Shown here piece by piece: positions 1-8,272 of a DNA stretch of 64,000 bases. Position numbers and translations under genes: made by a program. The notes under the pieces were generated by a model. That model searched no databases. It saw nothing but the letters and a program-made list of their open reading frames with translations, and was not told the origin of the DNA. Numbering within the stretch: the stretch's first letter is position 1; every line of letters begins with the position of its first letter. The stretch is from Geomesophilobacter sediminis (GTDB taxonomy: Bacteria > Desulfobacterota > Desulfuromonadia > Geobacterales > Geobacteraceae), in the NCBI RefSeq assembly GCF_016458275.1, contig NZ_JAEMHM010000011.1, forward strand, positions 124,001 through 188,000, read 5' to 3'.

Positions 1-1204
1 CATCCCGATCGGTGGCGAGCGGCGCCTGCTCTCCATCTTGACCGACATCACCGACCACCGGCGCATGGAGCAGCAGCTGATCCAGGCCCAGAAGATGGAA
101 TCGGTGGGAAGGCTGGCCGGCGGGGTCGCGCACGACTTCAACAACATGCTGGGGATCATCATGGGACGCGCCGAGCTCGCCCTGATGGACCGCAATGTCC
201 CCCCTCACCTGCGCAAGACCCTGGAGGAAATCCTCGACGCCGCCGACCGCTCCGCGGCCATCACCCGGCAGCTTTTGGCATTTGCGCGCAAGCAGGAGGT
301 TCAGCCCCGGGTCATCGACTTAAACGACAACATCTCGGCGACGCTCAAGATGCTCCGGCGCCTGATCGGGGAGGACATCGAGCTCGACTGGCACCCGGCC
401 CAGGAACTGTGGCGGGTGAAGATCGATCCGACCCAGGTGGACCAGATGCTCGCGAACCTCTGCGTCAACGCCCGCGACGCGATCGCCGGGGTCGGCCGCC
501 TGGAGATCCGCACCGAAAACTTCACCATGATGCGCTCCGAGGTCGGGGCCCTCACGGCCATCCCCGCCGGCGACTACGTCCTGTTGTCGGTTACCGACAA
601 CGGTAGCGGCATGTCGGCGGAGGTGCTGGAGCACATTTTCGAACCCTTCTTCACCACCAAGGGGCTCGGGCACGGCACCGGCCTCGGGCTGGCCACGGTG
701 TACGGCATCCTGAAGCAAAACGGGGGGCACATCAAGGTTTACAGCGAGCCGGGGGAGGGAACCACCTTCAGCATCTTCCTCCCGGCGGAGAAGGGCGCCG
801 TCCAGCCCCAGCCGGAGAAACCGATGGTGCTGGTCGGGGGGTACGAAACGATCCTGTTCGTCGAGGACGAGGAAGCGATCAAGAACCTCGGGACGGCGAT
901 GCTCACCAACCTGGGGTACCACGTGGTGGCGGCGGGTTCCCCCCAGGAGGCCCTGGAGATCGCCGCGCAGATCGGGGAGGTCGACCTTTTGATCACCGAC
1001 ATCATCATGCCCGGGATGAACGGGCGCGATCTGGCGGAGCGGCTTGCCGCGCAGCAGCCGGGGCTGAAATGCCTGTTCATCTCGGGGTACACCGCCGAGA
1101 TCATGGCGGAGCGGGGCAGGATCGAAACCGGCCAGCATTTCCTGCACAAGCCCTTCCAGATGCAGGCCCTCGCCGAAAAGGTGCGGGAGGTGCTGGAGGC
1201 ATAA
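1..1204 (+). CDS. Hybrid sensor histidine kinase / response regulator, 5' end cut by window edge
   Basis: The open frame runs in from the window edge, so the true start lies upstream; an internal TTG at 38 is not the start. The visible 400 residues begin at the end of a PAS-type domain ([13 protein letters not shown]). Counting from codon 38, the dimerisation/phosphoacceptor motif GGVAHDFNN puts the histidine at about residue 32. The ATPase domain follows with DNGSG near 187 and GTGLGL. A receiver domain carries the phosphoacceptor Asp near 321 in [10 protein letters not shown]. The protein should autophosphorylate and pass phosphate to its own receiver; no DNA-binding output domain is present. 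The input signal cannot be told because the sensor part is missing. It is convergent with the gene ending at 1751, and a heptamer repeat array begins 4 nt after its stop. Confidence 0.93.
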   Translation, partial: IPIGGERRLLSILTDITDHRRMEQQLIQAQKMESVGRLAGGVAHDFNNMLGIIMGRAELALMDRNVPPHLRKTLEEILDAADRSAAITRQLLAFARKQEVQPRVIDLNDNISATLKMLRRLIGEDIELDWHPAQELWRVKIDPTQVDQMLANLCVNARDAIAGVGRLEIRTENFTMMRSEVGALTAIPAGDYVLLSVTDNGSGMSAEVLEHIFEPFFTTKGLGHGTGLGLATVYGILKQNGGHIKVYSEPGEGTTFSIFLPAEKGAVQPQPEKPMVLVGGYETILFVEDEEAIKNLGTAMLTNLGYHVVAAGSPQEALEIAAQIGEVDLLITDIIMPGMNGRDLAERLAAQQPGLKCLFISGYTAEIMAERGRIETGQHFLHKPFQMQALAEKVREVLEA

Positions 1205-1208
1205 AAAC

Positions 1209-1264
1209 CGTTCGACGTTCGGCGTTCGACGTTCGACGTTCGACGTTCGGCGTTCGGCGTTGAA
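1209..1264. repeat. Left arm of heptamer array, unit CGTTCGR
   Basis: Seven tandem copies of CGTTCGA or CGTTCGG run from 1209 to 1257, followed by a degenerate eighth (CGTTGAA, 1258-1264). Position seven of successive units reads A,G,A,A,A,G,G. The first four units (1209-1236) match exactly, in inverted order, the outer four units of the array at 1720-1747, giving a perfect 28-bp inverted repeat. The array starts 4 nt after the kinase stop and ends 1 nt before the stop codon of the four-helix-bundle gene. Confidence 0.95.
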
Positions 1265-1265
1265 T

Positions 1266-1637
1266 CTATGCAATTGGAGGTTTTTGCTTTGTTCTTAAGA
1301 AACGGATGAATCCGTTCAGGAGGTTGGTCAGCCGGGAGCAATGACTGTCCACCAGCTGAAAGTTCTTCGGATCGAAGTACCCTACGTCGAGGGCCACATA
1401 ATTCAAACTCTTCACTTCTGACAAAGATGCGCGGGAGATGGTTAAGAAGTTGATAAAGTCGCGGTTGCTGCCTCTTTCAAACCCTTCAGCAATATTGGAC
1501 ATCACCGAGACCGCAGCACGCTGTATTTGGTCTTTGAAGCCAAAGTCCTTGCAGTGCCCCATCCCGCTGTAGATTAATCTCACCAATACCCGGGCCTGTT
1601 GCCAACAATCCAAATCCTCGAACTTTTCAATCCTCAT
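1266..1637 (-). CDS. Four-helix-bundle protein, S23 / intervening-sequence (IVP) family
   Basis: The 123-residue product starts MRIEKFEDLDCWQQAR and contains FKDQIQRAAVSVMSNIAEGF, the signature of the four-helix-bundle family. That family was first seen in proteins encoded inside 23S rRNA intervening sequences and is related in fold to the Avd accessory protein of diversity-generating retroelements. The open frame extends upstream to 1754, but the ATG at 1637 has a GGAGGT Shine-Dalgarno and the upstream codons are repeat-derived, so I start there. Here the gene is not inside rRNA. It stands alone between two inverted heptamer arrays and fills the gap between two convergent genes. Members are thought to bind nucleic acid, but the function is not established. 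No reverse transcriptase or variable repeat is visible nearby. Confidence 0.88.
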   Translation of the reverse strand: MRIEKFEDLDCWQQARVLVRLIYSGMGHCKDFGFKDQIQRAAVSVMSNIAEGFERGSNRDFINFLTISRASLSEVKSLNYVALDVGYFDPKNFQLVDSHCSRLTNLLNGFIRFLRTKQKPPIA

Positions 1638-1697
1638 GCCGACCTCCGTTCGTGCCAGGGTGTCAAAAGCCAAGCGGAGAGGATAACATACCCGGCA

Positions 1698-1747
1698 TCG
1701 AACGTCGGTCCGAAAGACGTCGAACGTCGAACGCCGAACGTCGAACG
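1698..1747. repeat. Right arm of heptamer array, unit TCGAACG (inverted CGTTCGA)
   Basis: The units TCGAACG, TCGAACG, CCGAACG and TCGAACG run in tandem at 1720-1747. One more TCGAACG sits at 1698-1704, separated by a degenerate 15-nt stretch. This is the inverted partner of 1209-1264. Its outer edge lies 3 nt before the stop codon of the next minus-strand gene (1751), so the unit 1209-1747 exactly fills the space between two convergent genes. Confidence 0.93.
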
Positions 1748-1750
1748 GGT

Positions 1751-2698
1751 TCACCGGATTTTATCGAGGATTGCCGCCGCCAAAAGCGGGAGCATGATCT
1801 CGTGGTGGCCGGTGACCGTGTAGCCGCGGCTCTCGCCGGAGGTCGGACGCTTCACCACGTTGGTCAGCGGCCGGTAGTGCTGCTGCATGTCGAAGTTGGC
1901 GGTGGTGAAATGGTCGACGTGGTAGCCGAGGTTTTGCGCCACGGAAAGCGCCTTCAGGAAAACCTCCGGTAGCAGCACCGCGCTCCCGATGTTGAGATAC
2001 ACGCCGCCGTCGCCCAACTGGGACACCACCGAGGTGAAGAGCCGGAAATCGCGGTAGCTCGCCTCGCCGATCACCGCGCCGTCGGCGGAGGGGTGCTGGT
2101 GGGTGATGTCGGTACCCACCGCCACGTGCACCGTCACCGGAATCCCCTTCGCCACGCAGACCGCCTGCAGGCTCTGCTCCCGATAGGGGAGCTCCCGATC
2201 CAGGATCGCCCTCCCCACCGACTCGCCGTAGCCCAGCCCCTGCTCGACCCCCTTCCGGATCGCCTCGTTGATGTCGATGCCGGTCTCCCGCGCCATCCCG
2301 AAGTTGCCCGCATGCAACACCGCCCCGACGTCCTCGCTGGTCGCACCGATCAGCGCGATCTCGTAGTCGTGGATCGAGCCGGCACCGTTTAAGGCAATCG
2401 CCGAGATGACGTCGGCGTCGATGAGCGCCTTCAGCACCGGCTGCAGTCCGCACTTGATCACGTGCCCACCCATGGCGACCATCACCGGCTTCCCTTTTTC
2501 CCGCGCCCCGACCACCGCGTCGATGACCCGGTTGAGCGCCTGCGCCCCGAGCTGGTTGGGGAGGGCGGCCAAAAGATCGGTGACCGACATCCCGGCGGTC
2601 ACCGGACCGGCGAAGTCGTCCTTCACGCTGACCTTGTTGTTGCGCTCGGCGATGGGGTAGGTGGTAATGCCGGAAAAATCGAGCGGCTGGTATTTCAT
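1751..2698 (-). CDS. Deoxyhypusine-synthase-like protein
   Basis: The 315-residue product has the NAD-binding deoxyhypusine synthase-like core: GGHVIKCGLQPVLKALID near residue 75, NGAGSIHDYEIALIGATSEDV near 103, and a late segment DGGVYLNIGSAVLLPEVFLK. True deoxyhypusine synthase modifies eIF5A, which bacteria lack. Bacterial relatives often act on polyamines (homospermidine synthase type) or have unknown roles, so the substrate is open. I start at ATG 2698 because AAGGAG precedes it; the longer frame to 2716 lacks such a site. It is the last gene on the minus strand of the envelope cluster, 33 nt downstream of the LtaS-like gene, so it may be co-transcribed with LPS modification genes. Confidence 0.75.
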   Translation of the reverse strand: MKYQPLDFSGITTYPIAERNNKVSVKDDFAGPVTAGMSVTDLLAALPNQLGAQALNRVIDAVVGAREKGKPVMVAMGGHVIKCGLQPVLKALIDADVISAIALNGAGSIHDYEIALIGATSEDVGAVLHAGNFGMARETGIDINEAIRKGVEQGLGYGESVGRAILDRELPYREQSLQAVCVAKGIPVTVHVAVGTDITHQHPSADGAVIGEASYRDFRLFTSVVSQLGDGGVYLNIGSAVLLPEVFLKALSVAQNLGYHVDHFTTANFDMQQHYRPLTNVVKRPTSGESRGYTVTGHHEIMLPLLAAAILDKIR

Positions 2699-2731
2699 GG
2701 GTGGCTCCTTTCCCAAAGGACTTTGCCGGCC

Positions 2732-4633
2732 TTAGAGCCGGGAGTACTTGTCGTAGAGGTACTGCATGTAGGCCTGGGTGTCCTTGAGCGATTCGGCATC
2801 CTGGACCGGCGTGCGGCCGGAACGGCTGCGCTGGATCACCTTTTTCGACTGGTGGCTGAAGACCGTGATCTGCTCCGGGGTCGCCAGGGCAAATCCCTCG
2901 GTGGAATTGTAAAAGGCGTAGTCATTGCGCCGTCGGTTGAGCAGGTTGTTGCTCCAGAGAAACTCGTCGTGGGAAAGCCCCAACTGGGCGAGCAACGTGG
3001 CGGCGATGTCCGACTGGGAACCGAAGCCGGGGTTCTTCACCCCGCGGTATTGCTTCTTCAGCACCTCACCGTAAAGCAAAAGCGGGATGCGGAACCGCTC
3101 GGGCTGATAGGAGTTGCGGTGCAGCGGCAGGGTGTGGCCGTGATCGGCGACGAAGACGAAGAGGGTATTGGGATACCAGCTCTGCTTGCGGGCCCGCTCG
3201 AAGAACCCCTTCAGGCTCCGGTCGCTGTAGTGGACCGCGTTTTTGAACAGCGCCACCTCGTCCTTGCCGGGATAAACCGGGGTCATCGGCACCTCGAACG
3301 GCTCGTGGCTGCTCAGGGTGAACATGGCGGAGAAAAACGGCTGCCGCTGCTTGTTGAGATCGTCGATCACCCGCTGGAAGAGGACGTGGTCCTGCGCCCC
3401 CCACTTCGAGTTCATGTCCTTCTTGTCGAAAGCCTCCCGGTCCACGACCTTGTCGAACCCGGAATGGACGATGAAGGCGATCATGTCGTCGAAACGGTCA
3501 TCCCCCCCATAGTGAAAGCTCGACGCGTACCCCGCCTTCTTGAGGACGCCCCCCAGGGTCGGCAGCCGCTCCATCTTGAGCGGGTGGTTCAGGACGCTGC
3601 CGTCCGGGGTCGAGGGGAAACCGCCCAGCACGGCCGGGATGCCGTAGGAGCTTCGGTACCCGTTGGCGAAGAAGTTGGTGAAGAGCATCCCCTGGGAGAC
3701 CAGATCTTCGAAGTTGGGGGTGATCCCCTTTTCCGCCCCCAAGGAAGCGACGACGTCGGCGGTCCAGCTCTCCAGGATGAAGACCACGATGTTGGGACGG
3801 TTCGTGGTGAGGATGGACTCGGTGTCGTTGGGGAGGCTGGTGCGCATCAGCCGTTCGGTGCGGCTGCGCGCGTCGGCAGGGTCGAGGTAGACGTAGGCAT
3901 TGCCGTGGTCGCGCAGGTAGTACTTCACGTCGTAGAGGAGGTTCCACTCCGGGTTGATGGCGGCGTGGTTGGCGAACTGGTTGGGGGAGAAGTAGGCGAA
4001 GCTCGGGTTCATGGGCGCCTGTCCCACGCTGCCGCGGATCCCCAAAAAGATCAGTCCCCCGAACACCAGGAAGAGCGGGATCCGCACCACGCCCCCGGCT
4101 GGCGCCGGCTCAAAAGGAAGCCCCCGACCGATCCGGGCGTAGAGGAAATGTCCCGCCAAAGCAAGGGATAGGGCGAGCAGCACCAGGAGGAGCAGCGGCG
4201 AGGAGGAGACCGAGGCGAACGCCTCCTTGGGGTAGCGCAGGTAGGCGATCGCCTGGGCGTTCACCTTGGTGCCCCACTCCTTGTAAACCTGCAGGTCGCC
4301 GACCGAGATCACCGCGACCACCACGATGCAGCAGCGGCTGTACCAGGAAACCAGGGAGCGTGCCCCCCGGAAGGGGAGATAGCTTGAAACCATCCACACC
4401 AGGAAAGGGAGAATGGTGAGATAGCAGGCGGCGGAAAGGTCGATGTAGGCGCCGTGGGCGAAGATGCCGGCAGAGGTGGCGGCAGAGAGCGAGGCCGCTT
4501 TCGTGCCATGGTAGGCGACGAAAGCTATCCGGCAGAGGAAGAAGTACAGGAGCCAGAACGCGAGGTAGCGGGAAGTGAAACCGAAGAAGCGGTTGAATTC
4601 ACGAGCGAAGGGCGCTGCGGGTGAAGCGGTCAT
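2732..4633 (-). CDS. LtaS/OpgB-like sulfatase-fold phosphotransferase, membrane bound
   Basis: This 633-residue protein has several hydrophobic segments in its first 200 residues, then a sulfatase-fold domain starting near 279 (RPNIVVFILESW). The usual nucleophile position falls in NGYRSSYG near 326, where a serine sits in the place usually held by threonine in LtaS. Metal ligands are seen in FVADHGHTLP near 496. Relatives transfer phosphoglycerol or phosphoethanolamine from phospholipid to a periplasmic glycan (LtaS, OpgB, EptA). In a Gram-negative LPS cluster, decoration of core or lipid A or of periplasmic glucan is more likely than lipoteichoic acid synthesis. The Shine-Dalgarno AAGGA lies 10 nt before the ATG. 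It sits between the epimerase and the deoxyhypusine-synthase-like gene, same strand. Confidence 0.85.
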   Translation of the reverse strand: MTASPAAPFAREFNRFFGFTSRYLAFWLLYFFLCRIAFVAYHGTKAASLSAATSAGIFAHGAYIDLSAACYLTILPFLVWMVSSYLPFRGARSLVSWYSRCCIVVVAVISVGDLQVYKEWGTKVNAQAIAYLRYPKEAFASVSSSPLLLLVLLALSLALAGHFLYARIGRGLPFEPAPAGGVVRIPLFLVFGGLIFLGIRGSVGQAPMNPSFAYFSPNQFANHAAINPEWNLLYDVKYYLRDHGNAYVYLDPADARSRTERLMRTSLPNDTESILTTNRPNIVVFILESWTADVVASLGAEKGITPNFEDLVSQGMLFTNFFANGYRSSYGIPAVLGGFPSTPDGSVLNHPLKMERLPTLGGVLKKAGYASSFHYGGDDRFDDMIAFIVHSGFDKVVDREAFDKKDMNSKWGAQDHVLFQRVIDDLNKQRQPFFSAMFTLSSHEPFEVPMTPVYPGKDEVALFKNAVHYSDRSLKGFFERARKQSWYPNTLFVFVADHGHTLPLHRNSYQPERFRIPLLLYGEVLKKQYRGVKNPGFGSQSDIAATLLAQLGLSHDEFLWSNNLLNRRRNDYAFYNSTEGFALATPEQITVFSHQSKKVIQRSRSGRTPVQDAESLKDTQAYMQYLYDKYSRL

Positions 4634-4720
4634 GTGTTACGTTCCTTGAACTATGCTAAAAGGATCACTCTCGCGGGAGTCAGATCGGACCGAGCGGTCC
4701 CCGCAACAGAGTGCCACGAG

Positions 4721-5728
4721 CTACACCCCGTAGTATTCCCGGTACCACGCCACGAATTGTCCCACCCCTTCCTCGATGCTGGTGGCGGGGCGGAAACCGA
4801 CCTCGGCGGTGAGGTCGTCCACGTCGGCGTAGGTTTCCGGGACGTCCCCCGCCTGCAGCGGCAGGAGGTTCTTCTTCGCTTCCTTGCCGAGCGCCTGCTC
4901 CAGCACTTCGATGAAGCGGAGCAGTTCCACCGGTTGGTTGTTGCCGATGTTGTAGATGCGGTACGGGGCGAAGCTCGTTCCGGGATCGGGATCCGCGCCG
5001 CTCCAGCCGGGGCTACCCGCCGGCACCCGGCCGATCACCCGGACCACCCCTTCCACGATGTCCCCCACGTAGGTGAAGTCGCGCTTCATCTTGCCGTAGT
5101 TGAAAACGTCGATCGGGCGCCCTTCCAGGATCGCCTTGGTGAAGAGGAAAAGGGCCATATCCGGCCGCCCCCACGGTCCGTACACCGTGAAGAAACGCAG
5201 CCCCGTCGTGGGGATGCCATAGAGGCTCGAGTAGGTGTGCGCCATGAGCTCGTTGGCCTTTTTGGTCGCCGCGTAGAGGGAAACCGGGTGATCCACGTTG
5301 TGGTGCACCGAAAACGGCATCGTCGTGTTGGCGCCGTAGACCGAGCTCGACGATGCGTAGACCAGGTGCCCGACCTTGTTGTGGCGGCACCCCTCCAGGA
5401 CGTTGAGGAACCCGGCCAGGTTGCTGTCGAGGTAGGCGTAGGGGTTCACGACCGAGTAGCGGACCCCGGCCTGGGCGGCGAGGTTGACCACCGCGTCGAC
5501 CCCCTCCCGGGCAAAAAGCGCCGCCATGCCGTCCCGGTCGGCGAGGTCGAGCTTGACGAAGGAGAAGCCGTCGCGTCCTTCAAGCCGCTTCAGACGGGCG
5601 TTTTTGAGCCCCACGTCGTAGTATTCGTTCAGGTTGTCGATCCCGACCACCCGGTGCCCGTCGTCGAGCAGCCTTTGAGCCAGATGGAAGCCGATGAAGC
5701 CCGCGGCGCCGGTTACGAGTATCTTCAT
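4721..5728 (-). CDS. UDP-glucuronate 4-epimerase-type NAD-dependent epimerase
   Basis: The 335-residue short-chain dehydrogenase/epimerase has the Rossmann motif GAAGFIG at residues 7-13, [13 protein letters not shown] near 35, and a catalytic Ser with Tyr-x3-Lys (SSSSVYG, then YAATKK near 151). The NEYYDV segment and [19 protein letters not shown] are typical of enzymes interconverting UDP-glucuronate and UDP-galacturonate. The product would feed uronic acid into the LPS core or O-glycan made by the neighbouring transferases. The length is normal. The start ATG at 5728 follows a GGGGGG-type ribosome site. The C-4 specificity is family-based and not proved from sequence alone. Confidence 0.88.
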   Translation of the reverse strand: MKILVTGAAGFIGFHLAQRLLDDGHRVVGIDNLNEYYDVGLKNARLKRLEGRDGFSFVKLDLADRDGMAALFAREGVDAVVNLAAQAGVRYSVVNPYAYLDSNLAGFLNVLEGCRHNKVGHLVYASSSSVYGANTTMPFSVHHNVDHPVSLYAATKKANELMAHTYSSLYGIPTTGLRFFTVYGPWGRPDMALFLFTKAILEGRPIDVFNYGKMKRDFTYVGDIVEGVVRVIGRVPAGSPGWSGADPDPGTSFAPYRIYNIGNNQPVELLRFIEVLEQALGKEAKKNLLPLQAGDVPETYADVDDLTAEVGFRPATSIEEGVGQFVAWYREYYGV

Positions 5729-5787
5729 TGTCCCCCCTTGACCGAAGCTTCCGGGTTGCCCCCTTAGCCTCGGGCCGTCGGCATGAC

Positions 5788-5850
5788 TGTGGGAGCGCCC
5801 TTCCGGGCGCGATCAATGCCGAAAAATCGCGCCCGGAAAGGCGCTCCCAC
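5788..5850. repeat. Inverted pair of REP-like units (GTGGGAGCGCC family)
   Basis: One unit at 5788-5812 reads TGTGGGAGCGCC then TTCCGGGCGCGA. Its inverted copy lies at 5827-5850, with 14 nt between them. Each unit is itself a small hairpin and the pair can fold into a longer one. The same family recurs at 18477-18500, 38918-38982 and 44813-44896, always between genes. Confidence 0.85.
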
Positions 5851-5885
5851 GCTTACTACCTACAATTCCATTGTTTCGCCGCGCC

Positions 5886-6887
5886 TCAGCCGCGAAGCAG
5901 TTCCTGCGCCAGGGCGATGATGGTCTCTTCCTTGAGCTCCCGGATCGAGAAATCGTTCTTGTTCAGCTTCTCTTCGCGCACCACCGAACTCGACTTGAGA
6001 ATCTTGCACTTGGAGCCGGGATAGATCCGGTGCGCCGGGGTCGGGCCGAAGAGGACCACGCAGGGGATGTTGTTCGCCCAGGCGATATGGGTCGGCCCGG
6101 TGTCTCCCCCGATCAGCAGATCCGCCCGGCTGATCGCCGCCTTCAGTTGGTTGATGGAAAGCTTCGGCAGCACCTTTGCGTACTCGCAATGCTCGGCGAT
6201 GTAGTTGGCGGTTTCAAGCTCCGCCGCCGACCCGTGGCAGATCAGGATGTTTTCCCGCAGTGCGTTGGCGATGGTCACCAGCCGCTCCTTGGGGTAGTTG
6301 CGCGATTCCCAGGTGGAGCCGACCACGAAGATGATGTTTTTCCGGTCGCTGCGGAGAAAGGGATCGGAGGCGGCGGCGTCCTGCGGACCGTGAAAGATGA
6401 AGGGCTCCTTCTCGCGGAGCTCGTTCTCGTCGAACTCGAACCCCAGCGCCTGGGCGGCAAGGCTCGTGTAGCGGTAGACCGTGTTCATCTCCAGCGGGAT
6501 CGAGATCTTCTTGTCGTACAAAAACGTCGCCAGCGGCTCCTTCACCACGTCGCGGGCAAACCCGGCAGTCCGGGTCCCGACCTTCCGGGCGATCGCCGCG
6601 GCCTTGATCATCCCGTGCATGTCGATCACCATGTCGAACGGTCCGCACTCCGCCACCTGCCGGTACTCCTGGCGCAGCTTGTCGAAAGAAAAGGACTTCT
6701 TCAGCCCCTTCAGGTCGACCTTGACCACGCGCTCCAGATCCTTCTGGTAGTCGAGGATGTCGGCGAACTTCCTATCCGCGAACCAGGTGATGGAGCACTC
6801 CGGCAGGTGACGGCGAATCACCTGCAGCGAGGCCATGCAGAAGATGATGTCTCCCAGCGAGGAGAGGCGAACGATGGCGATTTTCAA
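5886..6887 (-). CDS. GT9 heptosyltransferase-like glycosyltransferase
   Basis: The 333-residue GT9 protein begins LKIAIVRLSSLGDIIF, the N-terminal nucleotide-sugar fold of heptosyltransferases, and has the C-terminal ADP-heptose signature GGDTGPTHIAWANNIPCVVLFG. It probably adds a heptose or related sugar to the inner LPS core on the cytoplasmic face. I place the start at TTG 6887, with GGAG eight nt upstream, because the conserved domain begins there; the extra 17 residues up to 6938 are low-complexity. It is separated from waaC by a 341-nt repeat-rich gap. Acceptor order relative to waaC and waaF cannot be read from sequence. Confidence 0.87.
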   Translation of the reverse strand: MKIAIVRLSSLGDIIFCMASLQVIRRHLPECSITWFADRKFADILDYQKDLERVVKVDLKGLKKSFSFDKLRQEYRQVAECGPFDMVIDMHGMIKAAAIARKVGTRTAGFARDVVKEPLATFLYDKKISIPLEMNTVYRYTSLAAQALGFEFDENELREKEPFIFHGPQDAAASDPFLRSDRKNIIFVVGSTWESRNYPKERLVTIANALRENILICHGSAAELETANYIAEHCEYAKVLPKLSINQLKAAISRADLLIGGDTGPTHIAWANNIPCVVLFGPTPAHRIYPGSKCKILKSSSVVREEKLNKNDFSIRELKEETIIALAQELLRG

Positions 6888-7228
6888 CCCAGTAACTCCA
6901 TGACCTTCCTCGCAAGGAAGGGACGGGGGCATTCCCATCAGCCTTAACAGTCTTGGCTGACTTAAGGCAGTGTTTTGAAATCCCCTTTTGCTAAGGGAGA
7001 TTTAGGGGATTTGGTTTTGAGCCGCCCATGTCAGGGTGTGAGGTCTTGTCCAAAGAGAAAGTTGCCCCAATGAACCCCATCCTCACCCTGTCCCTCTCCT
7101 TGAAGGAGAGGGGACGTCTTGGCTACTTACTCAGAAGGTTTTGCCTCGCTTAAGGTCGGAACAGCTCAAAGGCAAATCCCCCCCGTCTCACCTTTTTCAA
7201 AGGGGGGAGTGCAAAGGCTTCGACTTAT
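6888..7228. other. Gene-free gap with a composite palindrome split by another repeat
   Basis: No gene is supported here. The gap holds a left half-element (about 6978-7014, CCCCTTTTGCTAAGGG followed by GGGGATTTGG) and a right half-element (about 7166-7209, GGCAAATCCCC then CCTTTTTCAAAGGGGGG). Between them, at 7073-7115, lies a separate repeat (CCCCATCCTCACCCTG with a CCTCTCC/GGAGAGG hairpin) whose relatives are at 22945-22962 and about 40338. Confidence 0.75.
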
Positions 7229-8272
7229 TCATTGTCCCAGCAATTTCTTCACCGCGGCCAGTACCGGCTCGACCTTCACGCTTTCGCTGCACTGACGGTC
7301 CTTGTCGCATTCCTTGCGGCCGCACTTGGCGCAGTGCAAAGGCGACTGCACGGCAACATGGAGCTCGCCGCGCGGCCCGGTCAGTTTTCCGTCGGTGGCC
7401 CGGAAGATGGAAACGGTCGGCGTCCCCACGGCGGCGGCGATATGAACCGGTCCGGTGTCGCCGGCAACCACGAGATCGACCTTCTTCAGGATCGCGGTCA
7501 ACGCCTTGAGCGGGTAACGGTCGATGACGCGGGCGCCGGGGCCGATCTCGCGGGCGATCTCGGTGGCACGATCCCGCTCCGCCTGGTCCCCCCAGGTTAA
7601 AAGAATGGACGCCTCCCGGAAGGTATCCAGGATCTCGCGCCCCAGCTCGACCCAACGGGTCTGCGCCCAGAGTTTCGTCCTCCAGGAAGTGCCGCAGTGG
7701 AAAAGAAAGACCAGCCCGTCGGAAAGGGTCGCCATCAGCGCCGCCGCGTTGGCGTCCTCCTGGGGTGAGGTGACGATCTCCGAGACAAGTTGCATGGTCC
7801 GGAAATCTTTGCCGAACGGGACGCTCACCACCCGCAGGTACTTCTCGGTCACGTGGTAGTCCAGCTTGCGCATCGGAACCCGCCGCGTGGTGAAAAGGAG
7901 GTTGAGCGGCTCGCGCACCGTCTCCCGGTCAAAGCCGATCCGCTCGGCGCATCCGGTGAGCCAGCCGATCAGGCCGCTCTTGAAGTTCCCCTGGACGTCG
8001 AAGACCATGTCGTAGTCCCGTGCCCTCAGTGCTTCCTTGAGCTCGGCGACCTCGCGCCGCGTCTCGGCCGCCAAGGGGCTCTTGCGCCATGCCTTGGTCC
8101 GGACGGTGAAGAGCCGGCTTAGGTGCGGGTTTCCTTCCAGGATCATCCGGAAGGGCTCCTCCACCACCCAGTCGATCTCCACCCCGGGGACCGCCTGTTT
8201 CAGGTAGTCGAGCAACGGGAGTGCGTGGATCACGTCTCCCAAAGACGAGGTCTTGACGATCAACACTCTCAT
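7229..8272 (-). CDS. waaC: Lipopolysaccharide heptosyltransferase I
   Basis: The 347-residue GT9 enzyme starts MRVLIVKTSSLGDVIHALP, the hallmark opening of WaaC, and carries AGDTGPVHIAAAVGTP near residue 260. It should transfer the first L-glycero-D-manno-heptose from ADP-heptose to Kdo2-lipid A. The C-terminal tail has a four-cysteine pattern C-x2-C-x4-C-x5-C (HCAKCGRKECDKDRQC), with the same spacing as the tail of WaaF at 17278-18339. The ATG overlaps the stop of the upstream GT2 gene by 4 nt, implying translational coupling. Length matches the family. Confidence 0.92.
   Translation of the reverse strand: MRVLIVKTSSLGDVIHALPLLDYLKQAVPGVEIDWVVEEPFRMILEGNPHLSRLFTVRTKAWRKSPLAAETRREVAELKEALRARDYDMVFDVQGNFKSGLIGWLTGCAERIGFDRETVREPLNLLFTTRRVPMRKLDYHVTEKYLRVVSVPFGKDFRTMQLVSEIVTSPQEDANAAALMATLSDGLVFLFHCGTSWRTKLWAQTRWVELGREILDTFREASILLTWGDQAERDRATEIAREIGPGARVIDRYPLKALTAILKKVDLVVAGDTGPVHIAAAVGTPTVSIFRATDGKLTGPRGELHVAVQSPLHCAKCGRKECDKDRQCSESVKVEPVLAAVKKLLGQ

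Noticed and set aside
1209-1264. Heptamer arrays considered as CRISPR or as ordinary microsatellites
   Set aside because: There are no spacers, so not CRISPR. Simple microsatellite slippage does not explain the mirrored arms found at five loci.
320-1341. Minus-strand open frames with ERRTSNVERRT-like ends
   Set aside because: The repeated peptides are only the three-frame reading of the 7-nt array (three units make 21 nt). The rest is antisense to the kinase and has no ribosome site.
2462-4171. Long plus-strand frame opposite the LtaS-like gene
   Set aside because: It is a GC-rich shadow with Arg/Gly/His-rich composition; the minus strand carries a full sulfatase-fold protein with motifs.
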